The notes under the pieces: model-generated
Database searches by the model: none
Told to the model about the DNA's origin: nothing
What the model saw: the letters and a program-made list of their open reading frames with translations, nothing else
Position numbers and translations under genes: made by a program
Shown here: positions 18,936 through 27,194 of the stretch, piece after piece
Layout of the letters: the number at the start of each line of letters is the position of its first letter
Position numbering within the stretch: the first letter of the stretch is position 1
Origin: Silvimonas amylolytica
GTDB taxonomy: Bacteria > Pseudomonadota > Gammaproteobacteria > Burkholderiales > Chitinibacteraceae
Assembly: GCF_014645555.1 (NCBI RefSeq)
Contig: NZ_BMLY01000001.1
Coordinates: forward strand, 577,939-641,938
Direction: 5' to 3'
Length of the DNA: 64,000 nucleotides

Positions 18936-19403
18936 TCACCCCTGCAACGTGATACCCCGCGCCATCGCCGCCGCACACAACACCATGGGCACCAGCAAAA
19001 ACAGCTGTAGATAACTGATCTGGGATAGTTTTCTTGCCAGCATCAGATTCGGTGTGGCGTCGCCTTTGCGCCCGCCAATCCGCCAGCGCAATAAAGTGAG
19101 CATGGGGTAGATTTCCAGCAGGAATATCGCCACCAGACAGGCCATCTTGATATGGAAAAACGGCTGGTGGCCGTAGTACAAGGTGCCTTTTTCAAAACCA
19201 CCGAATGCGCGCGTCAGGCCAGTCAGCACCAGCACCAGGGCGCTGATCCCCCACAAAGAATCGGCCAGAAAAATCTCAGGCAGGTCGATCCGCGCCAACG
19301 GCCTGCCCAATACACGGGCCCGGCTGTAAATGGCCGCAAACGCCAGGCAGACACCCAGCAAATGAATGACAGCAAGCACCCAGCTTGAAACCATGGTTCT
19401 CAT
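18936..19403 (-). CDS. DUF2214-like four-helix membrane protein
   Basis: A 155-residue integral membrane protein of unknown function. There are four hydrophobic segments at about residues 5-25, 45-65, 80-100 and 130-150. The order ARVLGRP...EIFLADSLWGISALVLVLTGLTRAFGGFEKG..YYGHQPFFHIKMACLVAIFLLEIYPMLTLLRWR is the pattern I associate with DUF2214. Two starts are possible, ATG at 19403 or 19394, both near GGTCGGGG. It ends about 30 bases after the convergent LysR gene and has no operon partner. Confidence 0.75.
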   Translation of the reverse strand: MRTMVSSWVLAVIHLLGVCLAFAAIYSRARVLGRPLARIDLPEIFLADSLWGISALVLVLTGLTRAFGGFEKGTLYYGHQPFFHIKMACLVAIFLLEIYPMLTLLRWRIGGRKGDATPNLMLARKLSQISYLQLFLLVPMVLCAAAMARGITLQG

Positions 19404-19460
19404 CCCCGACCTGGATGTCATGAATGGTAGACCACTTTGGCCCGCAGTCCCGGCCGTGGT

Positions 19461-20360
19461 TCAAGGTCTTGCCAGAAATGCGACAGCGGCATTCACGCTG
19501 GCTGCGTCTTTCAGGATTTTCAGGTGGCCCAGTTGTGAGCTCGTACGCAATGCGGCGCCGGGCCAGCGGGCAACCAGCGCTTCGCCTTGCGCGACAGAGA
19601 CTTTATCGTCGTCCAGGTCGTGCAAAACCAGTAGCGGCGTGGTGAGTGTTCCGGCCAGGGCAACCGGTTCCACTTCATCAAATCCCAGACAAAACCGGGC
19701 TTCCATGCGGGTGATCATGCGCTGAATCAAGCTACGTGGCACGCCAGTACGGCTGCGTACGGCATCCCATAGCGCGCCAAATTGCGTCATGGGCCCCACG
19801 AACACCGCCCGCGGAATTTTCAAACCACGCGAGAGCGCGTAGGTCGTCCCTGCTGCGCCAAATGAATGCGCAATGACGCCATGAACCTGATCGCGCCCGG
19901 CACGCTGGGCCATGTCTTCCAGCGCTTCATGAAAATGCGGCAAGGCCACTTTGGCGCGCGGCGAGTTGCCATGACCAGGGACATCCACGGCCAGTACCCG
20001 ATAACCTGCGGCAAGCAATGGTGCGACCATGGCGCTCATATGGCCGGCGTGCCCACCCCAGCCATGCAGCAGCAAAACCGCTGGCGCATGCGCGTCACCC
20101 CATTCATAACCAGACATCAGCTCACCGCGTACCCGACTCTGCCATCGTTGCGCAGTGGCAAGTACGGCGCGCTCTTCAGGCCGCATGGCCACACGGGGTG
20201 GCGTAGTGAAGAGGTGTTGTAACAACCCCGCTGCGGCTTGAGGCGCCACCGCGTTGAGCGCAGACAAGCTGGTTTTTACCCATTTCGGCGCTGGCGGCTC
20301 ATAAGAACGACCGGTCGTGCTTTTTTGGCGATTCGCAATGGCGACATCAGGCTGATTCAT
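19461..20360 (-). CDS. Alpha/beta hydrolase
   Basis: A 299-residue alpha/beta-hydrolase-fold protein, probably cytoplasmic. The oxyanion region LLLHGWGGHAGHMSAMV is near residues 95-111, and the nucleophile elbow is AHSFGAAG near 163-170, with His in place of a more common Gly before the Ser. The acid Asp is probably in LVLHDLDDDKVS and the His in SSQLGHLKI near the C-terminus. The ATG at 20360 is preferred; TTG two codons upstream is in frame (TTG-ATC-ATG). It follows the tetR gene by about 46 bases on the same strand, suggesting a regulated pair. The substrate is unknown. Confidence 0.85.
   Translation of the reverse strand: MNQPDVAIANRQKSTTGRSYEPPAPKWVKTSLSALNAVAPQAAAGLLQHLFTTPPRVAMRPEERAVLATAQRWQSRVRGELMSGYEWGDAHAPAVLLLHGWGGHAGHMSAMVAPLLAAGYRVLAVDVPGHGNSPRAKVALPHFHEALEDMAQRAGRDQVHGVIAHSFGAAGTTYALSRGLKIPRAVFVGPMTQFGALWDAVRSRTGVPRSLIQRMITRMEARFCLGFDEVEPVALAGTLTTPLLVLHDLDDDKVSVAQGEALVARWPGAALRTSSQLGHLKILKDAASVNAAVAFLARP
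20307..20318. promoter_or_regulatory. Candidate second TetR operator inside the hydrolase gene
   Basis: ACGACCGGTCGT is a perfect 12-base palindrome and differs by one base from the palindrome just upstream of the tetR start (21040-21051). It lies in codons about 15-18 of the hydrolase, about 50 bases after its start. Confidence 0.4.
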
Positions 20361-20406
20361 GATCAAGCTCCGGGTAGTGGAATTGCTGGGTAGGTGTTGT
20401 ATCTGG

Positions 20407-21024
20407 TTATGCGGGACGAACCGCCAGCACTTCTGGTTGGCGGTAGGAGCGCAGCAAGCGCTTGAAGGCCTGGCGGGCGCGGGCTTCTGCTTGTGCTTCG
20501 CCCATCAGTTTATGGGCATGCTGAAACACCATCACGATGCCGACAAATTCAAAAGCAAACTGACCCGGATCACAGTCTGGCCGGAACTCGCCCTCAGTAA
20601 TGGCAGTGGCGGCAACGCGTGCAATAGAGCCGCCAAATTCGCGCCAGCAATTCACCAGCACATCGCGGATTTCACCGGGTCGATCATCGTATTCATGCGC
20701 CAGCGCCATGAAAATACAAGAGCCCTGACTGGCCTGGCCACGAATCCATGCGAGGTATCGGTCGAACAAACCATTCAGGCGTGCCAGGCCACGCGGCAAT
20801 GCCACGGCAGGCACCATGACTTCCGCCACAAAGCGCTCGCGCGCCAGTTCCAGCACGGCCAGTTGCAGCGCTTCTTTGGATTTGAAATGCGCAAACAGCC
20901 CGCTTTTGGAGATCTCCATACTGGTGGCAAGGCCGCCCAGGCTCAAGCCTTCAAGGCCCACCTGCCCCGCCAGCATGAGCGCGTGCTCAATAATGTCTTG
21001 CCGTTTCTGTTCGCCTTTTCCCAT
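20407..21024 (-). CDS. TetR-family transcriptional regulator
   Basis: A 205-residue regulator. The HTH is at about residues 6-55: IIEHALMLAGQVGLEGLSLGGLATSMEISKSGLFAHFKSKEALQLAVL, with the recognition helix in SKSGLFAHFKSK. The C-terminal ligand domain carries SQGSCIFMALAHEYDDRPGEIRD near 99-121, as in the TetR_C subgroup of GrpB-like or YcdC-neighbour regulators. It precedes the alpha/beta hydrolase on the same strand. Its own start is flanked by the palindrome ACGATCGGTCGT at 21040-21051, so autorepression is likely. Confidence 0.88.
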   Translation of the reverse strand: MGKGEQKRQDIIEHALMLAGQVGLEGLSLGGLATSMEISKSGLFAHFKSKEALQLAVLELARERFVAEVMVPAVALPRGLARLNGLFDRYLAWIRGQASQGSCIFMALAHEYDDRPGEIRDVLVNCWREFGGSIARVAATAITEGEFRPDCDPGQFAFEFVGIVMVFQHAHKLMGEAQAEARARQAFKRLLRSYRQPEVLAVRPA

Positions 21025-21039
21025 GCGCTAAAAATTAGC

Positions 21040-21051
21040 ACGATCGGTCGT
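21040..21051. promoter_or_regulatory. Probable TetR operator upstream of the tetR/hydrolase pair
   Basis: ACGATCGGTCGT is palindromic except for the central pair and sits 16 bases upstream of the tetR ATG. Its near copy at 20307-20318 supports it as the regulator's site. Confidence 0.55.
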
Positions 21052-21220
21052 TTTATACAAACTGCATAAATCAGCGAGGTGCCAGACGGTCGGCCAACCT
21101 GGCGCGCCACTTTTTACGACACACAAAAAAACCGGCTTTTATGACATACAGATCACTGCCAGAATGCACGTACAACGCTGTGCACATTCCAACAATACGA
21201 TTCTGCGAGTGACCTGTTAC

Positions 21221-22066
21221 ATGTCCCCTGCCCGGGTGTTTGCATTCACGCTGTTTGCCATGGTGGCCTTTGCCGGCAATTCCATCCTGTGTCGGCTGGC
21301 CCTGAAAAATACCCCGATCGATCCGGCCAGCTTCACGATGATCCGGATCGTGTCTGGCGCAGCGGTATTGGCCTTGCTGGTTTCTTTGCGCAAGCAGCAA
21401 CCACGGTTCAAAGGTAACGTGGCTTCGTCCTGGGCGTTATTCATTTACGCTGCCGGTTTTTCATACGCCTATGTCAATTTACCGGCGGCTGCGGGCGCGC
21501 TGATTCTGTTCGGGGCCGTGCAAATCAGCATGATTGGCTACGGCTTGTGGCGCGGTGAACGGCTCGCGCCGATCCAGTGGCTCGGTGTATTGCTCGCAGC
21601 CGCTGGCGTGATCGGGCTGATGTTGCCGGGACTGTCTGCGCCACCGCTGTTGTCGTCCATCCTGATGATTGCAGCTGGTGTAGCCTGGGGCGTGTATTCA
21701 TTGCGCGGGCGCGGTGCGGGTGATCCAACTGCGGTCACTGCCGGCAACTTTTTGCTGGCCATTCCAGCTGCCGTGGGGTGCTGGATCATCGTCCTGCAAC
21801 ACACGCATATGGATGCAGTCGGCGTGATGTACGCCCTGGCATCCGGCGTCATCACTTCTGGTCTGGGTTATGCGTTGTGGTACCGCGTGCTACCCGCGCT
21901 GGCCGCAACCAGCGCGGCCATTGTGCAGCTATCGGTGCCTGCCATTGCGGCCATCGGCGCTGTGCTATTCCTCAATGAACCCTTGGGGTTACGCTTGATT
22001 CTGGCTTCAGTGGCAATCCTGGGCGGCATTGTGCTGGTGATCCTCAACCGCCGTGCTGCCGCTTGA
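21221..22066 (+). CDS. EamA/DMT-family transporter
   Basis: A 281-residue inner-membrane protein of the drug/metabolite transporter superfamily with about ten transmembrane segments in two EamA repeats (about residues 1-135 and 145-278). Diagnostic stretches are MVAFAGNSILCRLALKN near 12-28 and the repeat-2 end AIVQLSVPAIAAIGAVLFLNEPLG. The ATG at 21221 begins directly with the first helix; a longer frame from 21164 adds a non-membrane leader and is less likely. It is convergent with the LysR gene at 22070, three bases away. The substrate is unknown. Confidence 0.88.
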   Translation: MSPARVFAFTLFAMVAFAGNSILCRLALKNTPIDPASFTMIRIVSGAAVLALLVSLRKQQPRFKGNVASSWALFIYAAGFSYAYVNLPAAAGALILFGAVQISMIGYGLWRGERLAPIQWLGVLLAAAGVIGLMLPGLSAPPLLSSILMIAAGVAWGVYSLRGRGAGDPTAVTAGNFLLAIPAAVGCWIIVLQHTHMDAVGVMYALASGVITSGLGYALWYRVLPALAATSAAIVQLSVPAIAAIGAVLFLNEPLGLRLILASVAILGGIVLVILNRRAAA

Positions 22067-22069
22067 GCG

Positions 22070-22984
22070 CTAGCGGTTGGCCTGCTGAAACCAGTCGATA
22101 AACACCCGCAGCTTGCGGGGCATCCACGCGCGGTTCGGGTAGTACATAAAAAAGCCATCGAACGGCGTGCACCAGTCGTCCAGCACGCGCTCCAGCACGC
22201 CACTGGCCAGATCGTCCTTGATCACGTCTTCAGTGATATGAACAATACCCAGCCCAAGACGAGCGGCGTCGACCATGTCGTAAATGTCGTTGTACACCAG
22301 CCGCCCTTCCAGCCCGATTTCAAACTCACGCCCGTCTCGCGTGAATTCCCATGCATACAGGCGGCCACTGCTGATAAAGCGGTAACGCAGGCAGTTGTGA
22401 TGAAACAGATCTTCCGGGACCTGAGGCCGGCCGTGGCGATCCAGGTAATCCGGCGTGGCCGCAACGGCAATCCGCCGGTTACCGCCAATTTTTGACGCCA
22501 CCATATCCCGCGCCACGCATTCGCCAAAACGGATACCGGCGTCAAAGCCCTCGCCCACGATATCGCTCAGGCCTTCGTCCAGCCGGAACTCCACATGCAG
22601 GTCCGGATAGGCCGCCATAAACCCGGCCAGATGCGGCGCGATGATGATGCGGTACGCCAGGCGCGGCAGGTTGATGCGCAAAGTGCCGGCGGGCTGTTCG
22701 CGCAGGTCTTCCAGATCAATCAAGGCCGCTTCAATCTGCGCCAGACCCGGCGTCACGCCCGATAAAAGGCGCATACCCGCCTCTGTGACATTGACCCGCC
22801 GCGTCGTGCGGTTCAGCAAATGGATCCCGGTACGGGCTTCCAGGTTGCGGATGGTCTGGGATAACGCGGATGGGGACACCCCCATTTCATCCGCCGCCTT
22901 GCTGAAATTGCCATGGCGCGCTACCCGCTCAAATGCCAGCAGGGCCGGTAACTGGGCCGGATCAATCTTTAAGTTTTGCTTCAT
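22070..22984 (-). CDS. LysR-family regulator, divergent to an aldo/keto reductase
   Basis: A 304-residue LysR-type regulator of the CrgA-like subgroup that often controls neighbouring oxidoreductases. The winged helix is at about 12-70 (ARHGNFSKAADEMGVSPSALSQTIRNLEARTG), followed by the typical LNRTTRRVNVTEAG hinge. The effector domain has FDAGIRFGECVARDMVASKIG near 147-168, common in this subgroup. It is divergent from the aldo/keto reductase with a 120-base gap, so that gene is the probable target. Confidence 0.88.
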   Translation of the reverse strand: MKQNLKIDPAQLPALLAFERVARHGNFSKAADEMGVSPSALSQTIRNLEARTGIHLLNRTTRRVNVTEAGMRLLSGVTPGLAQIEAALIDLEDLREQPAGTLRINLPRLAYRIIIAPHLAGFMAAYPDLHVEFRLDEGLSDIVGEGFDAGIRFGECVARDMVASKIGGNRRIAVAATPDYLDRHGRPQVPEDLFHHNCLRYRFISSGRLYAWEFTRDGREFEIGLEGRLVYNDIYDMVDAARLGLGIVHITEDVIKDDLASGVLERVLDDWCTPFDGFFMYYPNRAWMPRKLRVFIDWFQQANR

Positions 22985-23104
22985 GGTTCATCCATCCAGA
23001 AGGTATTTTTCTTCACAATAAAGCAGACCAGAATGGGTTCCGTCAACACCCGATACCCCCGGCGGCACCACCGCTACCGGGACCACTTTCTGGAGGATCT
23101 GATC

Positions 23105-24217
23105 ATGAGCAACGCTAGCTATCATCTGTTGGGCCGTTCTGGTTTGCGCGTCAGCCCGTTCTCTTTGGGTACCATGACGTTTGGCACCGAATGGGGCTGG
23201 GGCACGGAACGCGACATCGCCAAAAACCTGTTTGATGTGTACCTGGAACACGGCGGCAATTTCTTCGACACCGCAGACATGTACACCAACGGCACCAGCG
23301 AAATCTGGACTGGCGAATTCATTGCGGACCGTGGCGTGCGTGATCGCGTGGTCATCGCCACCAAGTACAGCTACAACGCCGAACCAGGCAACCCCAACGC
23401 GGGCGGGAATCACCGCAAGAACCTGATGCGCGCACTGGAAGGCTCGCTCAAGCGCCTGAATACCGATTACATCGATCTGTATTACCTGCACACCTGGGAT
23501 CGCGTTACGCCGGTGGAAGAAGTCATGCGCACCATGGATGACGCCGTGCGCGCCGGCAAGATTCGCTATGTGGGGCTGTCTGATACGCCGGCCTGGTATG
23601 CCGCCAAGGCGCAAACGCTGGCGCAGTGGCGCGGCTATGAACCAGTTGCCGCGATGCAGCTGGAGTACTCCATGATCGAGCGCAATGCCGAACTGGAGTT
23701 CTCGGATCTGGCTGCGGAGAGCGGCATGGGTCTGGTGGCGTGGAGCCCGCTCGCCATGGGCCTGTTAAGTGGCAAGTACAAGCCCAGCCAGGGCGGCCAG
23801 TTTGGCGATGGCCGCTTGCAGACAACCTCTGGCAGCGGCCACGCCGCACCGGGCTTTGACAAGCTGACCGCCCGCAACTTTGCAATCGTCGCCGAACTGG
23901 AACGCGTGGCGCAGGACATCGACCGCCCGATGGCGCAAGTGGCGCTCAACTGGCTATATCACCGCAAAGGTATGAGCAGCGTGATTGTTGGTGCGACCAA
24001 ACCGGAACAGCTACAGCAAACCATGCGTTCGCTGGAATTCACCATTCCGGCTGAACAACTGGCGCGGCTCAACGCGATCAGTGAGCCGGCCCGCCCTTTC
24101 CCGTATTACATGTTTGCCGACAATCACCAGCATCGCATTCACGGCAATGTGCCGGTGAACAGCCAGCCAGCCGCGTTTGCACCCGTGACCCACATTCCGG
24201 TTGCAGCAGCAGAGTAA
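23105..24217 (+). CDS. Aldo/keto reductase
   Basis: A 370-residue NAD(P)H-dependent aldehyde/ketone reductase with a TIM-barrel fold. The catalytic tetrad is visible: Asp and Tyr in FFDTADMYTNG (about 54-64), Lys in IATKYS (about 87), and His in YYLHTWD (about 129). The C-terminal cofactor site includes GATKPEQLQQTM near 305. The ATG at 23105 follows GGAGG; the long upstream extension is rejected. A second in-frame codon upstream makes CTG-ATC-ATG. It is likely controlled by the divergent LysR. The gene is followed by a hairpin and a truncated SDR gene. Confidence 0.92.
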   Translation: MSNASYHLLGRSGLRVSPFSLGTMTFGTEWGWGTERDIAKNLFDVYLEHGGNFFDTADMYTNGTSEIWTGEFIADRGVRDRVVIATKYSYNAEPGNPNAGGNHRKNLMRALEGSLKRLNTDYIDLYYLHTWDRVTPVEEVMRTMDDAVRAGKIRYVGLSDTPAWYAAKAQTLAQWRGYEPVAAMQLEYSMIERNAELEFSDLAAESGMGLVAWSPLAMGLLSGKYKPSQGGQFGDGRLQTTSGSGHAAPGFDKLTARNFAIVAELERVAQDIDRPMAQVALNWLYHRKGMSSVIVGATKPEQLQQTMRSLEFTIPAEQLARLNAISEPARPFPYYMFADNHQHRIHGNVPVNSQPAAFAPVTHIPVAAAE

Positions 24218-24225
24218 GCCACACA

Positions 24226-24250
24226 GGGCGCCAGCCAGTGACTGGCGCCC
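24226..24250 (+). terminator. Hairpin after the aldo/keto reductase gene
   Basis: GGGCGCCAG and CTGGCGCCC form a perfect nine-base stem with a seven-base loop between the reductase stop and the SDR remnant. No T tract follows, so it may be an mRNA-stabilising or weak termination structure. Confidence 0.5.
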
Positions 24251-24271
24251 ACTCATCACACAGAGAACTGC

Positions 24272-24366
24272 ATGGCGCAGGCCAACTGGAACTATCAGGG
24301 CAAAACCGCGTTGATCGTTGGTGCAATCAGCGGCATCAGGCGCGCGGCGGCGCTGGCCATGGATGG
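24272..24366 (+). pseudogene. N-terminal stump of a short-chain dehydrogenase gene
   Basis: From ATG at 24272 the frame reads MAQANWNYQGKTALIVGAIS then GIRRAAALAMDGG, an SDR beginning with its cofactor loop (normally TGxxxGIG, here VGAISGIR). After about 30 residues the similarity stops abruptly, and the frame runs antisense into the end of the anti-sigma gene. No catalytic Tyr/Lys part is present. This is best read as the 5-prime end of a gene whose remainder was deleted, joining it to the sigma-factor operon. Confidence 0.65.
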
Positions 24367-24381
24367 CGGTTTTCTGGCGCA

Positions 24382-25182
24382 TCAGGCCGGGCGCTGGCCT
24401 GCACCGCCAGCGGCCTTGAGCAATTGGGCAAAACGCTGCAGATCTGCGCCATTCAGATCAGACACCGCCCACATGTTCATCCCCTCTTGCTGCCAGCCAA
24501 GAATCTGGTACCCCTGGCGCGTTTGCAGCGTCTGGCCCGCTGCTGTTTTACCCGCCACCGGCCAGGCGTATACCTCAATCACATGCAGGCGATAACGATA
24601 GTTGAGCACCGCCACAGGCCGCTGTTGCAGGTAATCAAGGCGGCCACCCGCCAGCGGAAAACCATCCGCCACGAGGTCATGTACCGGCGGGGAGAAATCC
24701 AGCTTGCCAGCAAACCACGGCTTGACGGTGTGCTGATCAGTGCTGATCACATCAGACAAATGATCAACCTGCAACGCCCGGATATGCCCTGCCAGCAGAT
24801 CTTGTGTGAGCAAATCAGACTGCGGCTGCCACAGCGGCAACAACGCAAACATCAATGCTGCGCCCGCCAGCAAACCACCCAGCCCGGTCAGACCCGGCCA
24901 GAACCAGGTACGCGTTTTACCTGGTCCAGTTGCCGGTTTGACGTTCTGCATCGGAATCGCCGCAACAGGTTTCAGGCTGGCGGTTAACTGCGCTGCCAGC
25001 GCCGGCGGCATGGGCATCACCGCGTCACGCTGTATCCAGGTGCCCATGGCCAGCATGGCGGCATAGGCCTCACGGCACTCCATGCAGTCGTTCAGATGCG
25101 CACGCAGCGCCTGAGCTTCATCGGCCGGTAATTCGTCATCAATCAGCGCGGACAAACGCGTCTGGATTTCATCGTGGTTCAT
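24382..25182 (-). CDS. Anti-sigma factor (zinc-finger anti-sigma type)
   Basis: A 266-residue inner-membrane protein that would hold the co-encoded ECF sigma factor inactive. The N-terminal domain has the ZAS-type H-x3-C-x2-C motif (HLNDCMECR, residues about 29-37) and starts with the family's LSALIDDELPADEAQALRAHL. One transmembrane helix lies near 98-118 (GLGGLLAGAALMFALLPLW), followed by a periplasmic domain of about 145 residues. The start ATG overlaps the sigma gene stop by four bases, as is usual for such pairs. Confidence 0.9.
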   Translation of the reverse strand: MNHDEIQTRLSALIDDELPADEAQALRAHLNDCMECREAYAAMLAMGTWIQRDAVMPMPPALAAQLTASLKPVAAIPMQNVKPATGPGKTRTWFWPGLTGLGGLLAGAALMFALLPLWQPQSDLLTQDLLAGHIRALQVDHLSDVISTDQHTVKPWFAGKLDFSPPVHDLVADGFPLAGGRLDYLQQRPVAVLNYRYRLHVIEVYAWPVAGKTAAGQTLQTRQGYQILGWQQEGMNMWAVSDLNGADLQRFAQLLKAAGGAGQRPA

Positions 25183-25715
25183 CGCGTTGTTCCTGGTTGG
25201 GCCGCGCCCAGCAATTGGGCCAGCTGGATGCGAGCGCGAGAGAGTCGTGACATCACCGTGCCAGCCGGCAAACCGGTGAGCGCCGCAATTTCCTCATAGG
25301 AGCACTCCGCCAGTTCGCGCAGTACGATCATCTCCCGATACGCCACCGGCAGTTGCCGCAAAGCTTGCTCCAGTACGCGGCGGGCATCGGCCCGGGCAGC
25401 GAGGATTTCCGGGTTAAAGCGCCAGTCCACCGCCTCCGGGCCGGCTTCATCGAGCGGTTCGGTGTCTGGCCGCGCCGCCACGCTGTCGTAAAAAGCGTTA
25501 CGAACAATGGCCAACAGCCACGCCCTGGCATCCTCGGTGCTGCCAGAGAACCCATCGAAATAACGCCAGGCGCGCAGCCAGGCCTCCTGCACCACCTCTT
25601 GCGCCTGCGCGTCGTTACGCGCCAGCCAGCGCGCTAATTGCCAGGCACGATTCAAGTGAGGCAAGGCCAATTGCTCGAAGCGAGTCTTTTTATCGGGGGG
25701 CATGGGGGCGTTCAT
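25179..25715 (-). CDS. ECF-type RNA polymerase sigma factor
   Basis: A 178-residue sigma-70 family factor with only regions 2 and 4. Region 2 is at about 20-85 (LARWLARNDAQAQEVVQEAWLRAWRYFDGF...ARAWLLAIVRNAFYD). Region 4 is at about 115-165 (LRQLPVAYREMIVLRELAECSYEEIAALTGLPAGTVMSRLSRAR). It is translationally coupled to the anti-sigma gene downstream. It is divergent from the phosphoesterase and cupredoxin genes, which are its likely targets (inference from arrangement). Confidence 0.93.
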   Translation of the reverse strand: MNAPMPPDKKTRFEQLALPHLNRAWQLARWLARNDAQAQEVVQEAWLRAWRYFDGFSGSTEDARAWLLAIVRNAFYDSVAARPDTEPLDEAGPEAVDWRFNPEILAARADARRVLEQALRQLPVAYREMIVLRELAECSYEEIAALTGLPAGTVMSRLSRARIQLAQLLGAAQPGTTR

Positions 25716-25832
25716 GCTGTGTTAACTGCCAGGTGGGCAGTTTTATTTCACCAGACGCGGAATATTCTTTTCGCGCCGCCGGTTACTGCAAACAAGAGCG
25801 ATGGGCTCTGCTCAGAAGCAAAGGTGAAAAAC

Positions 25833-26732
25833 ATGGAAAACGCAATCAACCGGCGCAGTTTTCTCAAACTCGCCGGTATGGGAAGTGTGGTGTTGGTGAC
25901 TGGCTGTGCCGGTATGAGCAAGGCCGGCCAGCAAGCCAGCAGCGACTTTTACTTTGTGCAGTTGTCCGACACCCACTGGGGCTTCAAAGGTCCGGCCGTG
26001 AACCCGGACAACACCGGCACGTTGCCCAAGGCCATCGCTGCGGTGAACGCCCTCAACCCACCCCCGGATTTTGTGGTGTTTACAGGCGACCTGACCCACA
26101 TCAGTGAAGACCCCGCCATGCGCCGCCAGCGCATGCAGGAGTTCAAACAGCTCGCCGCGCAGATCACCGTGCCCGTGGTGCATTACATGCCCGGCGAGCA
26201 CGATGCCTCACTGGATAACGGTGCAGTGTTCCAGGAATACTTTGGCGCCACCCACTACACCTTTGATCACAAAGGTGTGCATTTCATCGTGCTGGATAAC
26301 GTGAGCGACCCGCACGCCAAAGTGGGCGATGCGCAACTGCAATGGCTGGCGGCAGACCTCACCAGACAGCCGCACGATGCCCGCATCATTGTCTTCACCC
26401 ACCGCCCGCTGTTTGACCTCTACCCACGCTGGGACTGGGCCACCACGGATGGCGAACAAGTCCTTGCGCTCCTGCAACCGTACGACAACGTAACTGTGTT
26501 CTACGGCCATATCCACCAGGAACACCATCATCTGACCGGCAACATCAGCCACCACGCAGGCCAGGGGTTGATGTTTGCCCTGCCTGCGCCGGGCTCACAA
26601 CCGCAACGCACCCCTGTACCCTGGAACGCGGCTGCGCCCTATCACGGGTTGGGTTTCAGAGAGGTGACCGAGCCCGCTGCCGCCGTCATGCCAGTGCTCC
26701 ATGAACTGCCGGTACAAGGAGCGCAAACATGA
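25833..26732 (+). CDS. Tat-exported metallophosphoesterase
   Basis: A 299-residue calcineurin-like phosphoesterase. A Tat signal (NRRSFLKLAGMG) begins at about residue 6, and a lipobox-like VTGC follows at about 25-28, so the protein may be a Tat lipoprotein. The metal-binding blocks are SDTHWG, FTGDLTH, MPGEHDASLDNG (a GEHD variant of the usual GNHD), FTHRPL and YGHIHQEHHH. The ATG at 25833 has AAGGTG upstream and starts the Tat motif; the longer frame is rejected. It overlaps the cupredoxin gene by four bases. The substrate is unknown. Confidence 0.9.
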   Translation: MENAINRRSFLKLAGMGSVVLVTGCAGMSKAGQQASSDFYFVQLSDTHWGFKGPAVNPDNTGTLPKAIAAVNALNPPPDFVVFTGDLTHISEDPAMRRQRMQEFKQLAAQITVPVVHYMPGEHDASLDNGAVFQEYFGATHYTFDHKGVHFIVLDNVSDPHAKVGDAQLQWLAADLTRQPHDARIIVFTHRPLFDLYPRWDWATTDGEQVLALLQPYDNVTVFYGHIHQEHHHLTGNISHHAGQGLMFALPAPGSQPQRTPVPWNAAAPYHGLGFREVTEPAAAVMPVLHELPVQGAQT

Positions 26733-27085
26733 CAACACGGCGCCAGTTTTTGCGCGGCAGCCTTGCCGCTGTGTCGGCCGGAGCGCTGACCACACTGGTA
26801 GCCGCGGCCGAGCCCAAAGTGGTCCGGATCAGTGCCAAACGCTTTGTCTATACGCCCGCGACGGTGGCCATTCCGGCAGGTCAGCCGGTGGTACTGGAAG
26901 TGACCGTAAGCGACGTGGTCATGGGGTTTTCTTTGCCGGATCTGAAACTGCGGACTGATCTGGTGCCAGGGCAAACAGCGCGGTTGAACTTGCCAGCCTT
27001 ACCGCCAGGAGAGGTGGTGTTTTTGTGTGATGTGTTCTGCGGGAGCGGGCATGAGGACATGAGCGGGGTTTTGAAGGTGGGGTGA
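26729..27085 (+). CDS. Tat-exported CuA-like cupredoxin
   Basis: A 118-residue periplasmic cupredoxin related to the soluble domain of cytochrome c oxidase subunit II. The Tat motif TRRQFLRG opens the protein. The C-terminal CDVFCGSGHEDM fits the CuA ligand pattern C-x3-C-x3-H-x2-M. The first CuA ligand, usually a His preceded by V-V/A and followed by G/S-F, appears here as Met in SDVVMGFSLPDL (about residues 65-76). The gene overlaps the phosphoesterase stop by four bases. Its function is probably copper or electron handling (inference). Confidence 0.85.
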   Translation: MTTRRQFLRGSLAAVSAGALTTLVAAAEPKVVRISAKRFVYTPATVAIPAGQPVVLEVTVSDVVMGFSLPDLKLRTDLVPGQTARLNLPALPPGEVVFLCDVFCGSGHEDMSGVLKVG

Positions 27086-27194
27086 GCAGGCCTGGCGCCA
27101 TCGGGCGCTAACACCAGGCTCTACAGTGGCAAGGGTGGGTTGTCGCCACCGTCCCGGCTCCACCCTGCCCCTTGCTCCTAACCCCGGATGCTGG

